Shown here piece after piece: positions 23,419-31,883 of a stretch of DNA of 39,195 nucleotides. The notes under the pieces are model-generated. The model saw nothing but the letters and a program-made list of their open reading frames with translations. It was not told the DNA's origin and made no database searches. Both the position numbers and the translations under genes were made by a program. How positions within the stretch are numbered: the stretch's first letter is position 1; each line of letters opens with the position of its first letter. Source of the DNA: an uncultured Spartobacteria bacterium. GTDB lineage: Bacteria > Verrucomicrobiota > Verrucomicrobiia > Chthoniobacterales > JAATET01. The stretch covers positions 1-39,195 of the forward strand of contig CALGTD010000196.1 in NCBI GenBank assembly GCA_937901895.1, written 5' to 3'.

Positions 23419-25047
23419 ATGGAATCCCGGCGTGCGATGCGCGTTCGTTCGAGCCTGCGATGGGGAGCGCTATTGGGCGCAACGGTCGTGGTCACCTCGC
23501 TGCTCGCGTCGGGTGGTGCGGAGTGGCGCGTGCTCTGGCCGCCGGTGCTCGCGCTTGCAACCGTGGTCGTGCTGCGGCGCGTAACGTTCGGACTGCTCCT
23601 CGGCGCGTGGAGTGGCGTCGTCCTGATGAATGGGGGCAACTGGCTCACGGCGATCCCGGAGCTGGTGGGGACGCACCTGCTGCCAAACTTCACGAGCTCG
23701 TGGAAGATTGGCGCGCTCCTTTTCACGCTGCTGCTCGGCGGCTTTGCCGCCCTGCTGGAGGCGGGTGGGGGATTGCAATCGCTCGTCGTGCGGTTTCTCC
23801 GCAGGGGCGATCCGCGCCGGCATCTCCAGCTCGCGACGATCGGACTCGGGTTCGTTTGCTTTTTCGACGGACTGGCAAACAGCGTGCTGCTGGGGCGCGT
23901 GACCCGGAGCCTCGCTGACGGCTGCCGGGTGAGTCGCGAAAAGCTCGCGTATCTCGTGGATTCAACCAGCTCGGCGGTGGCCTGCATCGCATTCATCAGC
24001 ACGTGGATCGCGACGCAACTCACGTTGATTCGCGAGGGGCTGACGGCCGTGGGACGCGAGGCGGACTTTCCCGCATACGGCGTATTTTTTGCGTCGATCC
24101 CGCTGAACTTCTACGTGCTGTTCACGCTCGCGCTGCTTCTCGTCGTGGTCCTTTCGGACTGGGACTTCGGGCCGATGCGGAGGGCGGAGAATGCAGCCAG
24201 ACGGCGTTCGGCGGTGGTGGCGACACCGGACGGGCAAGCCGTGCCAGCATGGACGGCGCTGGTTCCCCTCGGCGTGCTGGTTCTGGGAATCCTGGGGTTA
24301 TTTTACGGCTGGGAGGCGCGCCCGCTGTGGCCGCCCACATGGGAGCGGACGGCGATGGCATTTTCCAGCGCGGATGGCGCGTGGCTGCTGGTCATTGGCA
24401 GCGTGATCGGCGTCGCGGCGGCGTGGGTTTGTTATCCCCGCACGACGGCCCCGCGAAAGGCGCTGCCGGTCTTTGCCGGAGGAGTGGGATCATTGATCGT
24501 GCCGCTCGGCGTGCTGATCGCCGCGTGGGTGCTTGGCAGTGTGATCGCCGGGCTTGGCACGGCAGCCTACGCGGGCCGGATCCTCGAAGGACGGTTGCCG
24601 GTCGCGCTGCTGCCTGCGGCGGTGTTTGTAACAGGGGCCTTCATTTCGTTCACGACGGGCACGAGCTGGGGAACGATGGGCCTGCTCATGCCGCTTGCGG
24701 TGCCGCTCGTGTTCTCGCTGGGCGGTCATGCGAATGCTCCGCTGGGTGAGGGGGAACTGCTCTCGGCGGTGGTCGCGGCGGTGTTCAGCGGTGCGGTGTT
24801 TGGGGATCACTGCTCACCGTTCAGCGACACGACGATCGTGTCAGCGGTGGCGACGGGCGTGTCCACATTCGACCACACCCGCACGCAACTTCCATATGCC
24901 CTGCTCGCGGCGGGAGTTGCGATTGCCGCGGGATTCGTGCCGGCAGGCGCTGGGTGGATGCCGGCGTGGGGCTGCGCACTCGCCGGGCTGGGAATCCTCG
25001 TCGCAACGGGCGTGATCGGACGCCGCCTTGTGCGAGCGGGAGATTGA
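23419..25047 (+). CDS. nhaC: Na+/H+ antiporter, NhaC family
   Basis: The 542-residue polytopic inner-membrane protein has about 11-12 hydrophobic segments and the NhaC signature GDHCSPFSDTTIVSAVATG followed by FDHTRTQLPYAL. CFFDGLANSVLLGRVTRSLAD and FISFTTGTSWGTMGLLMP are two more conserved intramembrane loops. NhaC-like carriers exchange sodium for protons, or in some subgroups move organic acids, so the ion is inferred from family. Start choice is uncertain: the ATG at 23419 or the one at 23437 both give a short basic N-terminus before the first helix. The upstream in-frame extension to 23260 is GC-rich and non-hydrophobic. It converges with the phosphoribosyltransferase gene, with 6 bp between. 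Confidence 0.88.
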   Translation: MESRRAMRVRSSLRWGALLGATVVVTSLLASGGAEWRVLWPPVLALATVVVLRRVTFGLLLGAWSGVVLMNGGNWLTAIPELVGTHLLPNFTSSWKIGALLFTLLLGGFAALLEAGGGLQSLVVRFLRRGDPRRHLQLATIGLGFVCFFDGLANSVLLGRVTRSLADGCRVSREKLAYLVDSTSSAVACIAFISTWIATQLTLIREGLTAVGREADFPAYGVFFASIPLNFYVLFTLALLLVVVLSDWDFGPMRRAENAARRRSAVVATPDGQAVPAWTALVPLGVLVLGILGLFYGWEARPLWPPTWERTAMAFSSADGAWLLVIGSVIGVAAAWVCYPRTTAPRKALPVFAGGVGSLIVPLGVLIAAWVLGSVIAGLGTAAYAGRILEGRLPVALLPAAVFVTGAFISFTTGTSWGTMGLLMPLAVPLVFSLGGHANAPLGEGELLSAVVAAVFSGAVFGDHCSPFSDTTIVSAVATGVSTFDHTRTQLPYALLAAGVAIAAGFVPAGAGWMPAWGCALAGLGILVATGVIGRRLVRAGD

Positions 25048-25053
25048 CGTGCG

Positions 25054-25689
25054 CTACTTCCCCTCGCGTGCGGCCAGCCATTCCGCACCATGGGCGAGTC
25101 GGGTGTTCACCGGCCGGGCGAGAATTTCGGCGGGGCATTCGTCCTCCGGCCAGCTCGGGATGCGCCACTCGAGCAGGCGGACGAATGCTGCGTCACAGCC
25201 GAGATCCGGTTTGTTGCCGCGATCCACGTAGCACGCAATGCCGGCGATGATCCCGCCGGCGGCCCGAACGACTTTGCCCGTCTGCCGGACGGAGTGGCCG
25301 GTGTTCACAATGTCGTCTACGAGCAGGACGCGACGGCCGGCAATCCAACGGTCGTAACCGCGGCGCAGAATGAAGCGGCCCCGCAACTCGGCGCCGTGTG
25401 CGGCCTCGTGCTCGGCGTAGACCGCCGGAAGTCCGGCGTGGAATCCCGTCCAGAGCGAGACAACGAGTCCACCTTCGGCCGGCCCGCAGATGATCTCCGG
25501 CTCGAGATGCGAGGCCGATTGCCAGAGCATCGAGCAGAGTTCCGAGACGAGGCGGGGATGGGGATTGATCGCGTCCTTGTCGATCCAGCCGGAGGAATGG
25601 TGGCCGTTGACCGAGACAAAATGGTCGTCCTCGAGGATCGCGTTTGTATCGCGGAGGATCGCTTCGGTGCGGGCGGCGAAGTCGGACAT
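25054..25689 (-). CDS. pyrE: Orotate phosphoribosyltransferase
   Basis: The 211-residue protein has the type I PRTase fold, with the PRPP-binding motif VLLVDDIVNTGHSV at residues 121-134. The N-terminal hood begins AILRDTNAILEDDHFVSVNG, HHSSGWIDKDAI is the region that contacts orotate in this family, and EIICGPAEGGLVVS is also conserved. It would convert orotate and PRPP to OMP in pyrimidine synthesis. Its length is typical of bacterial PyrE. No other pyrimidine gene is adjacent, so a related base PRTase is a minor alternative. The ATG at 25689 is preferred to the in-frame start at 25713. It is divergent from the GH28 gene over 90 bp. Confidence 0.85.
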   Translation of the reverse strand: MSDFAARTEAILRDTNAILEDDHFVSVNGHHSSGWIDKDAINPHPRLVSELCSMLWQSASHLEPEIICGPAEGGLVVSLWTGFHAGLPAVYAEHEAAHGAELRGRFILRRGYDRWIAGRRVLLVDDIVNTGHSVRQTGKVVRAAGGIIAGIACYVDRGNKPDLGCDAAFVRLLEWRIPSWPEDECPAEILARPVNTRLAHGAEWLAAREGK

Positions 25690-25727
25690 GCGGGCAAGTG
25701 TGGGAGATCGCAACGCCCGACGCGAGG

Positions 25728-25755
25728 GGAACGTTCCGCGGGGTTGTCATCCCCG
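25728..25755. promoter_or_regulatory. Palindrome plus hairpin in the pyrE/GH28 divergent region
   Basis: GGAACGTTCC at 25728-25737 is a perfect 10-bp palindrome. Immediately next to it CGGGG (25739-25743) pairs with CCCCG (25751-25755) around a 7-nt loop. The site lies between two divergent starts and could be an operator; nothing identifies the protein. Confidence 0.3.
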
Positions 25756-25779
25756 AAAAAGGGCGAATAGTCTCTCCGG

Positions 25780-27375
25780 ATGCCTCACCCCTCCTCACCC
25801 TCCGTTGCTGCCGCATGCCTTGGTTTCCTCCTGGCGGCGGGATCCGTCCTCCACGCCGCGCCGGCAAAAGTCGAGCCGGTGCCACTGCCTTCGATCTACA
25901 AACCTTCGAAGAGCTACACCGTGAAAGCGAACGGTGTCGAAGTGCCGGTCGTGGATTACGTCAGCGAATACGACTACGCGCAGTTCTCGATGTCGGAAGG
26001 CACGTGTGAGATCGAGATCGTCGCGAAGAACGTGCGGGACATCGAGGCGTATTCGATTTCTCCGCTGAAGCTCGAGATTCCATCCGAGCAAAAGGGGAAT
26101 CGCATCACGTTCAAGATCGAGAAAAACCAGTATCTGATCGTGTGGGTGCGCGGTGCCAAGAAACTCGTGATCACCGCCGATCCGCAGGAAACCTACAAGC
26201 CGGCTGCGTCGGGACCCGGGATCTACAATGTGGTTCGCTACGGCGCGGACCCCACCGGTGGCCGGGCCTCAACCCAGGCGATTCAGAAGGCGATCGATGA
26301 GGCGTCGGCGAAGCGCGGAGGGCCGCAGGGGCAGGGTGTCGTCGTGGTGCCCCCCGGCGTGTTCAAGACCGCCAATGTCGTGCTCAAGAGCAACGTGGAC
26401 CTTTATCTGGCGGGCGGAGCGGTCCTCGTCGGCACCGGAAACCCGTCCGACTACGAGAAGCATTTCCGCAAGGACAGCAAGAATCTCGATGGAACGTGGT
26501 TCATCCACAACGAGGAAGGCGCGAAAAACATCCGCATCTACGGTCGCGGCACCGTCGACGGCGTGGGACGCGAGATGGAGCACGAGCGGAAGTTCATGAA
26601 GACGCTGCTCATGATCTGCGACAGCGAGCGTTTCGTGATGGACGGAATCACGATGCGCGACTCCGGCATGTGGGCGAACATCATTGCCCGCAGCAACGAC
26701 GTGACGATCTCGAATTTCAAGATGCTCAACGGACTGAATACCGGCGAGGACGACGCACTCGACATCTGCGAGAGCCAGGATGTGCTGGTGAAGGATTCCC
26801 TCTGCATCAGCCTCGACGACCCGTTCTCGACGAAGACATGGGATGCCGAGACCGACATCTGCCGGAACTGGTATGGCAAGCCGGAACCGCTGCGCAATGT
26901 CGTGTTCGAGAACTGCATTTCGTGGACGCGTTGCTATGCGTTCAAGGTCGGGCAGGGCGTGAAGCAGCCGCAGGAGAACGTCGTCGTGCGCAACTGCGTC
27001 GTCTATGACTGCGCGATCGGCATTGGCATTCACCACAAGTGGGGAACGTCGTCCGTGAAGAACGTCGAGTTCCGCGACATCGACATCGAGAACGTGAAGA
27101 TGAAGAACGACGGCAACCGCGTCTGGGGGTGGTTCCGCGTGCAGAATGGCGACAAGAAGGGCGGTGGCCCCGTATCCGACGTGTTGGTGGAAAATGTTCG
27201 CGTGCGCGACGCCGGAGAGACTGCAGGATTCGTGCGCGGATTCAGCGAGGACGCGAAGATCGAGAATCTCCGCTTCGTGAACATCCGGATGCCCGGCTCG
27301 GAGACGCCCGCAAAGACGCTCGAGGAGCTGAACATGACCGAGCTGGACTTTTCCTCGAACGTCTCGGTGGAATAG
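25780..27375 (+). CDS. Secreted glycoside hydrolase family 28-type (polygalacturonase-like) beta-helix protein
   Basis: The 531-residue product has a signal peptide (about 1-26), a beta-sandwich N-terminal domain (about 35-135), then a right-handed parallel beta-helix. The helix starts with the pectate-lyase/GH28 opener YNVVRYGADPTGGRAS (about 148) and continues in repeated strands (VFENCIS, VVRNCVVYDC, VEFRDIDIENV). Acidic clusters expected of GH28 catalysis are present: Asp324, Asp325 and Asp328 in NTGEDDALDI and Asp346-Asp347 in ISLDDPFS, and GIGIHHKWG supplies the His. GH28 cleaves galacturonan or rhamnogalacturonan bonds, but the signature is divergent, so substrate is open. It is co-oriented with the esterase gene 7 bp downstream. 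Confidence 0.85.
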   Translation: MPHPSSPSVAAACLGFLLAAGSVLHAAPAKVEPVPLPSIYKPSKSYTVKANGVEVPVVDYVSEYDYAQFSMSEGTCEIEIVAKNVRDIEAYSISPLKLEIPSEQKGNRITFKIEKNQYLIVWVRGAKKLVITADPQETYKPAASGPGIYNVVRYGADPTGGRASTQAIQKAIDEASAKRGGPQGQGVVVVPPGVFKTANVVLKSNVDLYLAGGAVLVGTGNPSDYEKHFRKDSKNLDGTWFIHNEEGAKNIRIYGRGTVDGVGREMEHERKFMKTLLMICDSERFVMDGITMRDSGMWANIIARSNDVTISNFKMLNGLNTGEDDALDICESQDVLVKDSLCISLDDPFSTKTWDAETDICRNWYGKPEPLRNVVFENCISWTRCYAFKVGQGVKQPQENVVVRNCVVYDCAIGIGIHHKWGTSSVKNVEFRDIDIENVKMKNDGNRVWGWFRVQNGDKKGGGPVSDVLVENVRVRDAGETAGFVRGFSEDAKIENLRFVNIRMPGSETPAKTLEELNMTELDFSSNVSVE

Positions 27376-27382
27376 CCGCGAC

Positions 27383-28213
27383 ATGAAACGAACGCTCTCG
27401 ATCTTCGCGGCACTGGTGGTGCTGGGCTGCTCCCTGGCGCCCGCATTCGAAACCCGGAAACTCGAAGTCCCGAGCGCGTCGATGAAACGCAACGTCGCGG
27501 CAACGGTCATCGTCCCCGAAGGACTGCGGTCGTCGAAAAAGCCGGTGCCCGTTGTTTATCTGCTTCACGGATTCGCCGACAACGACACGGCGTGGCCGAC
27601 GCGCACGACGATCGGCGACCTGGCGGATCAATACAACGTGCTCGTCGTCTGCCCGGACGCCGACAACAGCTGGTATTTCGATGCGCCCGCGGACCCGTCC
27701 ATGCGGTTCGAGACGTTCGTTTCGTCGGAGCTGGTCGACTTCATCGACAAGCGGTATCCGACCATCCGCTCGCGCAAAGCGCGGGCCACTGCCGGGCTGA
27801 GCATGGGCGGGCATGGCGCGTTGTTCCTCGCGATCCGGCATCCGGAGGTCTTCGGCGCGGCAGTGAGCATGAGTGGCGGCGTGGACATCCGGCATTCGCC
27901 GAACAAATGGGAAATCGCGAAGGCGCTCGGTCCTATCGAGGAGCATCCGGACCGCTGGGACGAGCTGGCGGTTGTCACCCAGGCAAAGGCGTTGAAGGAC
28001 GGGCAGATCGCGATTTCGATCGATTGCGGCGTCGATGATTTCTTCATCGATATCAACCGCGCGCTGCATGCGCAGCTGCTGGAGCAGAAGGTCGGTCACG
28101 ACTACACGGAGCGGCCCGGCGCGCATGACTGGGACTACTGGCGGCGTTCGATCGTCCACCAGATGCTCTGGCTCTCGGAGTTTTTCGGGAAGTCCACCGG
28201 AAACGCGAATTGA
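27383..28213 (+). CDS. Secreted esterase, alpha/beta-hydrolase of CE1 / S-formylglutathione-hydrolase type
   Basis: The 276-residue product has an N-terminal signal (about 1-21; Cys16 sits in a weak lipobox-like VLGC). The alpha/beta-hydrolase fold shows VVYLLHGFADNDTAW (oxyanion region), nucleophile Ser140 in AGLSMGGHGAL, acid Asp218 or Asp219 in DCGVDDFF, and His248 in RPGAHDWDYW. This group includes feruloyl and acetyl-xylan esterases and tributyrin esterases. The 7-bp spacing to the GH28-type gene suggests that it removes acyl groups from the same polysaccharide, which is inference from context. Confidence 0.87.
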   Translation: MKRTLSIFAALVVLGCSLAPAFETRKLEVPSASMKRNVAATVIVPEGLRSSKKPVPVVYLLHGFADNDTAWPTRTTIGDLADQYNVLVVCPDADNSWYFDAPADPSMRFETFVSSELVDFIDKRYPTIRSRKARATAGLSMGGHGALFLAIRHPEVFGAAVSMSGGVDIRHSPNKWEIAKALGPIEEHPDRWDELAVVTQAKALKDGQIAISIDCGVDDFFIDINRALHAQLLEQKVGHDYTERPGAHDWDYWRRSIVHQMLWLSEFFGKSTGNAN

Positions 28214-28251
28214 TGCTAGCGCCGGACGGAGTGTTCGGCGATGGTCCGTGG

Positions 28252-28734
28252 ATGCAAATTACCGCCGGCAAAGTTGTCCTCTTCGATTTCGTGCTCCGAG
28301 ACGCCGATCAGGAGGTGATCGAGGACTCCAGCGAGAGCGGACCGCTCGCGTTCATCCAGGGCGCCGGGCAGGTTGTCCCCGGACTCGAGGCCGCCATGGA
28401 AGGCCGCCGTGCGGGGGAGGAATTCACCGTCGTCGTGCAGCCGGAGGATGGCTACGGACTGATCGATCAGGATGCGATTCAGGTGATCTCGCGAGAGCAG
28501 GTCGAGGGCGAGGATTTCGAAGTCGGCGCAATGCTTATCACACAGGGCGAGGACGGCGAGCCGGCCCCGGTCTTTGTGAAGCGGATCGAGGGCGACGAAA
28601 TCACGATCGATGGCAACCACCCGCTCGCAGGCGAGGAACTCCATTTCTCGGTCACGATTCGCGACGTCCGCGACGCAACGCCCGAGGAACTCTCGCACGG
28701 CCACGCCCACGGCGAGGGCGGGGCGGAGCATTGA
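28252..28734 (+). CDS. slyD: FKBP-type peptidyl-prolyl isomerase, SlyD-like
   Basis: The 160-residue protein has the SlyD layout. A split FKBP domain (KVVLFDFVLRDADQEVIEDS, then GAGQVVPGLEAAMEGRRAGE and FTVVVQPEDGYGLID) is interrupted by the insert-in-flap chaperone domain, and it ends in a His-rich tail (SHGHAHGEGGAEH) that could bind nickel. The start at 28252 matches the family N-terminus. An ATG at 28213 overlaps the esterase stop as TGATG and would add 13 unrelated residues, so it may serve coupling and remains possible. No signal peptide is seen, so the protein is cytoplasmic. Confidence 0.9.
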   Translation: MQITAGKVVLFDFVLRDADQEVIEDSSESGPLAFIQGAGQVVPGLEAAMEGRRAGEEFTVVVQPEDGYGLIDQDAIQVISREQVEGEDFEVGAMLITQGEDGEPAPVFVKRIEGDEITIDGNHPLAGEELHFSVTIRDVRDATPEELSHGHAHGEGGAEH

Positions 28735-28873
28735 GGCGTCGACTGCGCAGATTGGCGTCGGCGCATTTGTAAATAGCGTGCCCGGACCGGCCCGCTCAGC
28801 CATGCGCCACGCACAGAAACGCGGCGTGTTTTCTGCATGGACAGCGCGGCCGCGTGCCCGCACGTTCGCAAAA

Positions 28874-29770
28874 ATGTCCCCCGACAGATGTTTGCCGGGA
28901 ATCCTGCGGCGGATTCTCGGAGTGGTTCTGGCAATCGCCGCCGGCCCGCTGATCGCGGCCACTCCGCTGCAGCGGATCGATGGCTGTCGCTTCGTGCCCA
29001 CGGACTGGGCCGACGGCGACAGCTTTCTCGTGGAGACGCCGGATGGGAAGCGCCATACCGTTCGTCTCTACGGTGCTGATTGCATCGAGACTCGTATTTC
29101 AACCGAGACGGATGCGCGACGGATCCGTGCACAGCGCCGGTATTTCGGGATGACGGAGGCGGGCGGGTCCGCCCAGGCATCCATCGAACTTGCCGTCGGC
29201 ATCGGCAAGGCTGCTGCAACCGAGACCGCCCGGGTGCTTTCGAAGCCGTTCACCGTCGACACCGCGTTTGCCGATGCAAAAGGAGATGGCCGCTTTGCCC
29301 GCGTCTACGCGTTCGTGACCACCTCTGAGGGCGAGGATCTCGCAGCGCGGCTTGTGAAGCTCGGCCTCGCCCGGGCCTTCGGAGTTTATCGTGAGACACC
29401 CCGGGGATTCTCGGCGGATTCGTATCGCTCGCAACTTCAGGATCTCGAGCTGTGGGCGGCGAAACAGGGGGCCGGTGCGTGGGCGCATACGGACTGGGAA
29501 ACGCTCCTTGCCCAGCGACAGCAGGAGCGGGAGGACACGGAGGAGTTGCGGTCGGCGCTGTCGGCGAAATCACGAGTTCCATTGAAACCGCTGAACCCCA
29601 ATACCGCTCCGCGTGACGAGTTGATGCGCATCCCAGGAATCGGAGAGGCAATGGCCAATCGCATCATCGAAGGACGCCCATACTCGAGTCTTCGCGAGTT
29701 GATGCGGATCAGTGGCATTGGACCGAAGACCTACGAGGCCATTCGGCGGTATTTTGCCATCGACGAATGA
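28874..29770 (+). CDS. Secreted thermonuclease-like (SNase) protein with C-terminal helix-hairpin-helix domain
   Basis: The 298-residue product has an N-terminal signal or anchor (about 1-34). The staphylococcal-nuclease domain shows the key pattern: the Asp pair in ADGDSFLV, Arg in VRLYG, the Asp and Glu in ADCIETR with the SNase spacing, and Arg in GDGRFARVYAFV. The C-terminus (about 240-298) is a tandem helix-hairpin-helix of ComEA type, with LNPNTAPRDELMRIPGIGEA and LRELMRISGIGPKTYEAI. The nuclease would be exported, with the HhH giving non-specific DNA binding. The start is uncertain: 28874 is chosen for the signal peptide, while in-frame ATG 28801 is also possible. The stop overlaps the next gene by ATGA (29767-29770). 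Confidence 0.85.
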   Translation: MSPDRCLPGILRRILGVVLAIAAGPLIAATPLQRIDGCRFVPTDWADGDSFLVETPDGKRHTVRLYGADCIETRISTETDARRIRAQRRYFGMTEAGGSAQASIELAVGIGKAAATETARVLSKPFTVDTAFADAKGDGRFARVYAFVTTSEGEDLAARLVKLGLARAFGVYRETPRGFSADSYRSQLQDLELWAAKQGAGAWAHTDWETLLAQRQQEREDTEELRSALSAKSRVPLKPLNPNTAPRDELMRIPGIGEAMANRIIEGRPYSSLRELMRISGIGPKTYEAIRRYFAIDE

Positions 29771-30255
29771 GCGCACGCCTTCGGGAAATTCTGACGGTGT
29801 TTCTCGCGGTCGCGACATCCGCGCTCGCGGATGTGAGGATTCTCCTGCCGGACAGTGAGGCGTTCGCAGAGGGAGATGGCTCGGATTTTTTCGTCGAGAC
29901 GACGATGCCCGGAACTGCGGCGACGCCCGATGCCATCCTGCGCGCTCTGCTCGCACCGGGAATGAGACCGGCAAATCCCACGCTTTCCACGCCGTTCTTT
30001 CCGGATCTGCTCCGATCCTCGAGCCACTTCGAGGGTGCAGGGCCGCTTGCCGGATATTTTCGTGGCGCACGGTGGAAGGGAACGACAATCGTCCTGTCCT
30101 TCGATGGGGAGGCGATGCGCTATCTGAACAACACCGTGTCGATTCAGGAATTCGTGAAGGGAGCAATCGAGGGAACGTTGCGCCTGAATTTTCCGCATCT
30201 GAAAAAGGTCGAATACGAGATCGACGGGCGGATCGTGCGCGATTGGGACGCCTGA
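29767..30255 (+). CDS. Secreted protein of unknown function, translationally coupled to the nuclease
   Basis: The 162-residue product has a signal peptide (about 1-21, ending TSALA). The mature part begins DVRILLPDSEAFAEGDGSDF and ends with a strand-helix-strand unit (TIVLSFDGEAMRYLNNTVSI, then EFVKGAIEGTLRLNFPHLKK, then VEYEIDGRIV). The latter resembles GerMN-type domains of secreted proteins, where a long helix follows a strand and a short acidic loop. I would not rely on that. The four-base overlap with the secreted nuclease gene implies co-production and possibly joint action. Confidence 0.75.
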   Translation: MSARLREILTVFLAVATSALADVRILLPDSEAFAEGDGSDFFVETTMPGTAATPDAILRALLAPGMRPANPTLSTPFFPDLLRSSSHFEGAGPLAGYFRGARWKGTTIVLSFDGEAMRYLNNTVSIQEFVKGAIEGTLRLNFPHLKKVEYEIDGRIVRDWDA

Positions 30256-30318
30256 AGACTCAATTTGGGTGCACCCGGGGCGATTCCATGATTCGCTGTC
30301 CGTCAGACTTCACAGATC

Positions 30319-30777
30319 ATGCAGATTTACCCGACACTTCTCTCCATTCACGGATACTGGCGCTGGGTCGTCCTGCTGGCGGCGGTGGCATCCATCATCG
30401 TTGCCATTCGCGGACTGTCAGGCGGGCGGCCCTTTGCACCCGGTGGTCGCAAGGCCGGCGTGCTGTATGTGGCGGCCATCGACATGCAGTTTCTGATTGG
30501 AATCGGCCTGTTGTTTCTGAGCCCCGTCGTGCGTTCCGCGTGGATGGATGTGGGTGCGGCGATGAAGGTGAAGGAGCTCCGTTTCTTCCTCGTCGAGCAC
30601 ACGACGGCAATGTTCATCGCCGTCGCGCTCGCTCACATCGGCTGGGTGCGCTGCAAGAAGGCGGCATCCGACGCATTGAAGTATCGCCGGATTCTTCTGT
30701 GGAATTGCCTGTCGCTCGTGGCGATCCTCATCGGCATTCCGTGGTTGCTGCGCCCGCTGTTCAGGAGCCTGTCATAA
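30319..30777 (+). CDS. Small four-helix membrane protein of unknown function
   Basis: The 152-residue product has four predicted transmembrane helices (about 15-30, 48-68, 92-108, 125-145). Histidines are placed near membrane faces: LSIHGYWRWVVLL in the first helix and LVEHTTAMFIAVALAHIGW in the third. This reminds me of uncharacterised cytochrome-b561-like membrane proteins common in Bacteroidota and Verrucomicrobiota, but haem binding is not shown. It lies 63 bp after the preceding gene, and the gap contains the perfect palindrome GGGTGCACCC (30267-30276). It converges with queD, 13 bp apart. Confidence 0.75.
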   Translation: MQIYPTLLSIHGYWRWVVLLAAVASIIVAIRGLSGGRPFAPGGRKAGVLYVAAIDMQFLIGIGLLFLSPVVRSAWMDVGAAMKVKELRFFLVEHTTAMFIAVALAHIGWVRCKKAASDALKYRRILLWNCLSLVAILIGIPWLLRPLFRSLS

Positions 30778-30790
30778 GCCCCGACGGATT

Positions 30791-31153
30791 TCATCGTTCC
30801 GGCAACTCGAAGCTCACGCAGGTCTCCGCGGTCTCATGCAGTGTGACGCGGATGACCGAGGGAAGCTGTTTCCGGATCTCGTGAAAGATCCATGCGGCGA
30901 TGTTTTCTGAGGTCGTCGGAAAGTCGAAGACGTCGTTGAGATTGCGGTGATCAAGTCGCGTAACGATCGGGGAGACAACCTGCTCGATCTCCGCGAAATC
31001 GACCACGAATCCGCTGGAATCCAGTCGCGTGGCGCGTGCCTCCACCCGCATGCGATAGCTGTGGCCATGGAGCCGGCGGCACTTGTGCCACTCGGGCAGA
31101 TGCGCAAGCGCGTGCGCCGCTTCGAAGGTGAAATCACGGCTGACGGTCCACAT
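30791..31153 (-). CDS. queD: 6-carboxytetrahydropterin synthase / 6-pyruvoyl-tetrahydropterin synthase family
   Basis: The 120-residue protein has the PTPS/QueD fold: FEAAHAL (first zinc His), CRRLHGHSYRM (catalytic Cys and two zinc His residues), the LDHRNLND motif, and a C-terminal Glu in VTLHETAET. QueD makes 6-carboxy-tetrahydropterin for queuosine. No other queuosine gene is in the window. The ATG at 31153 was chosen because the family starts close to the first strand (TVSRDFTFEAAH); an 18-residue extension to 31207 is unlikely. It is divergent from the methyltransferase gene over 99 bp. Confidence 0.9.
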   Translation of the reverse strand: MWTVSRDFTFEAAHALAHLPEWHKCRRLHGHSYRMRVEARATRLDSSGFVVDFAEIEQVVSPIVTRLDHRNLNDVFDFPTTSENIAAWIFHEIRKQLPSVIRVTLHETAETCVSFELPER

Positions 31154-31252
31154 GACTCCACCATGCCGTGCTGCGCCACCGACATCGTTGATGCGGAGCA
31201 ACGGCAATCCACGATGCTTGCCGATTCACCGCGTCGCAGCGCAGGATGCGGG

Positions 31253-31846
31253 ATGGAACCTTTCGTCACCCGCGCGAACTACGATGCGATTGCCCAATGG
31301 TATCGGGAAAACGTCTCACCGACCTACGGCCTCGCGCCCCTCGATCGCGCACTGCGCTTTGCTCCGGAACATGGCCGGGCTCTCGATGTTGGATGCGGGA
31401 GTCAGGGCCGTTTTATCGAGCGTCTGATCATCCACGGCTACACCACGGAAGGGTTGGATATCTCGCCGCAGATGATCGCCCTCGCGCGAGAGGCGTGCCC
31501 GGATGCCGTGTTTCACACGGTCGACATCTGCGAGTGGGAGCCGGTCGGGCGTTACGAGTTCATCTCCGCATGGGACAGCACATTCCATTTGCCAATGGAC
31601 CGGCAGGAGCCCGTGCTGCGGAAATTGTGCGCCGCGCTCGCGCCGGGAGGCGTTCTGCTTTTCACGTGCGGGGGCGGTGAACCCGACAAGATCTCGGGTG
31701 CGTTTGCAGGGCAGACCTTCGAATACAGCACGCTCGGCGTGGAAAGGTTTGTTGCGATCCTTGCGGACGCAGGCTGCTTCTGCCGCCACGTCGAATACGA
31801 TCAGTGGCCGGAGAAGCACGTCGTCGTGATCGCGCAAAAGCGCTGA
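31253..31846 (+). CDS. SAM-dependent class I methyltransferase
   Basis: The 197-residue protein has the Rossmann methyltransferase motifs in order: motif I ALDVGCGSQGRF (about residue 45), the acidic end of strand 2 in TEGLDISPQMIALA, motif II-like FHTVDICEWEP, and YEFISAWDSTFHLP. LAPGGVLLFTCGGG forms the post-III strand. The substrate is unknown; the size suits a small-molecule methyltransferase. I chose the ATG at 31253 because residues before it overlap queD antisense and are unlike the family. It converges with lepA, 37 bp apart. Confidence 0.85.
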   Translation: MEPFVTRANYDAIAQWYRENVSPTYGLAPLDRALRFAPEHGRALDVGCGSQGRFIERLIIHGYTTEGLDISPQMIALAREACPDAVFHTVDICEWEPVGRYEFISAWDSTFHLPMDRQEPVLRKLCAALAPGGVLLFTCGGGEPDKISGAFAGQTFEYSTLGVERFVAILADAGCFCRHVEYDQWPEKHVVVIAQKR

Positions 31847-31861
31847 CCTCCATCCGGGAGG
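31847..31861. terminator. Short hairpin between convergent methyltransferase and lepA genes
   Basis: CCTCC at 31847-31851 pairs with GGAGG at 31857-31861 around a 5-nt loop. The stem is only 5 bp and has no T-run, so its role as a terminator is doubtful. Confidence 0.25.
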
Positions 31862-31883
31862 ATTCCGAAGACGGGCACGCCGG

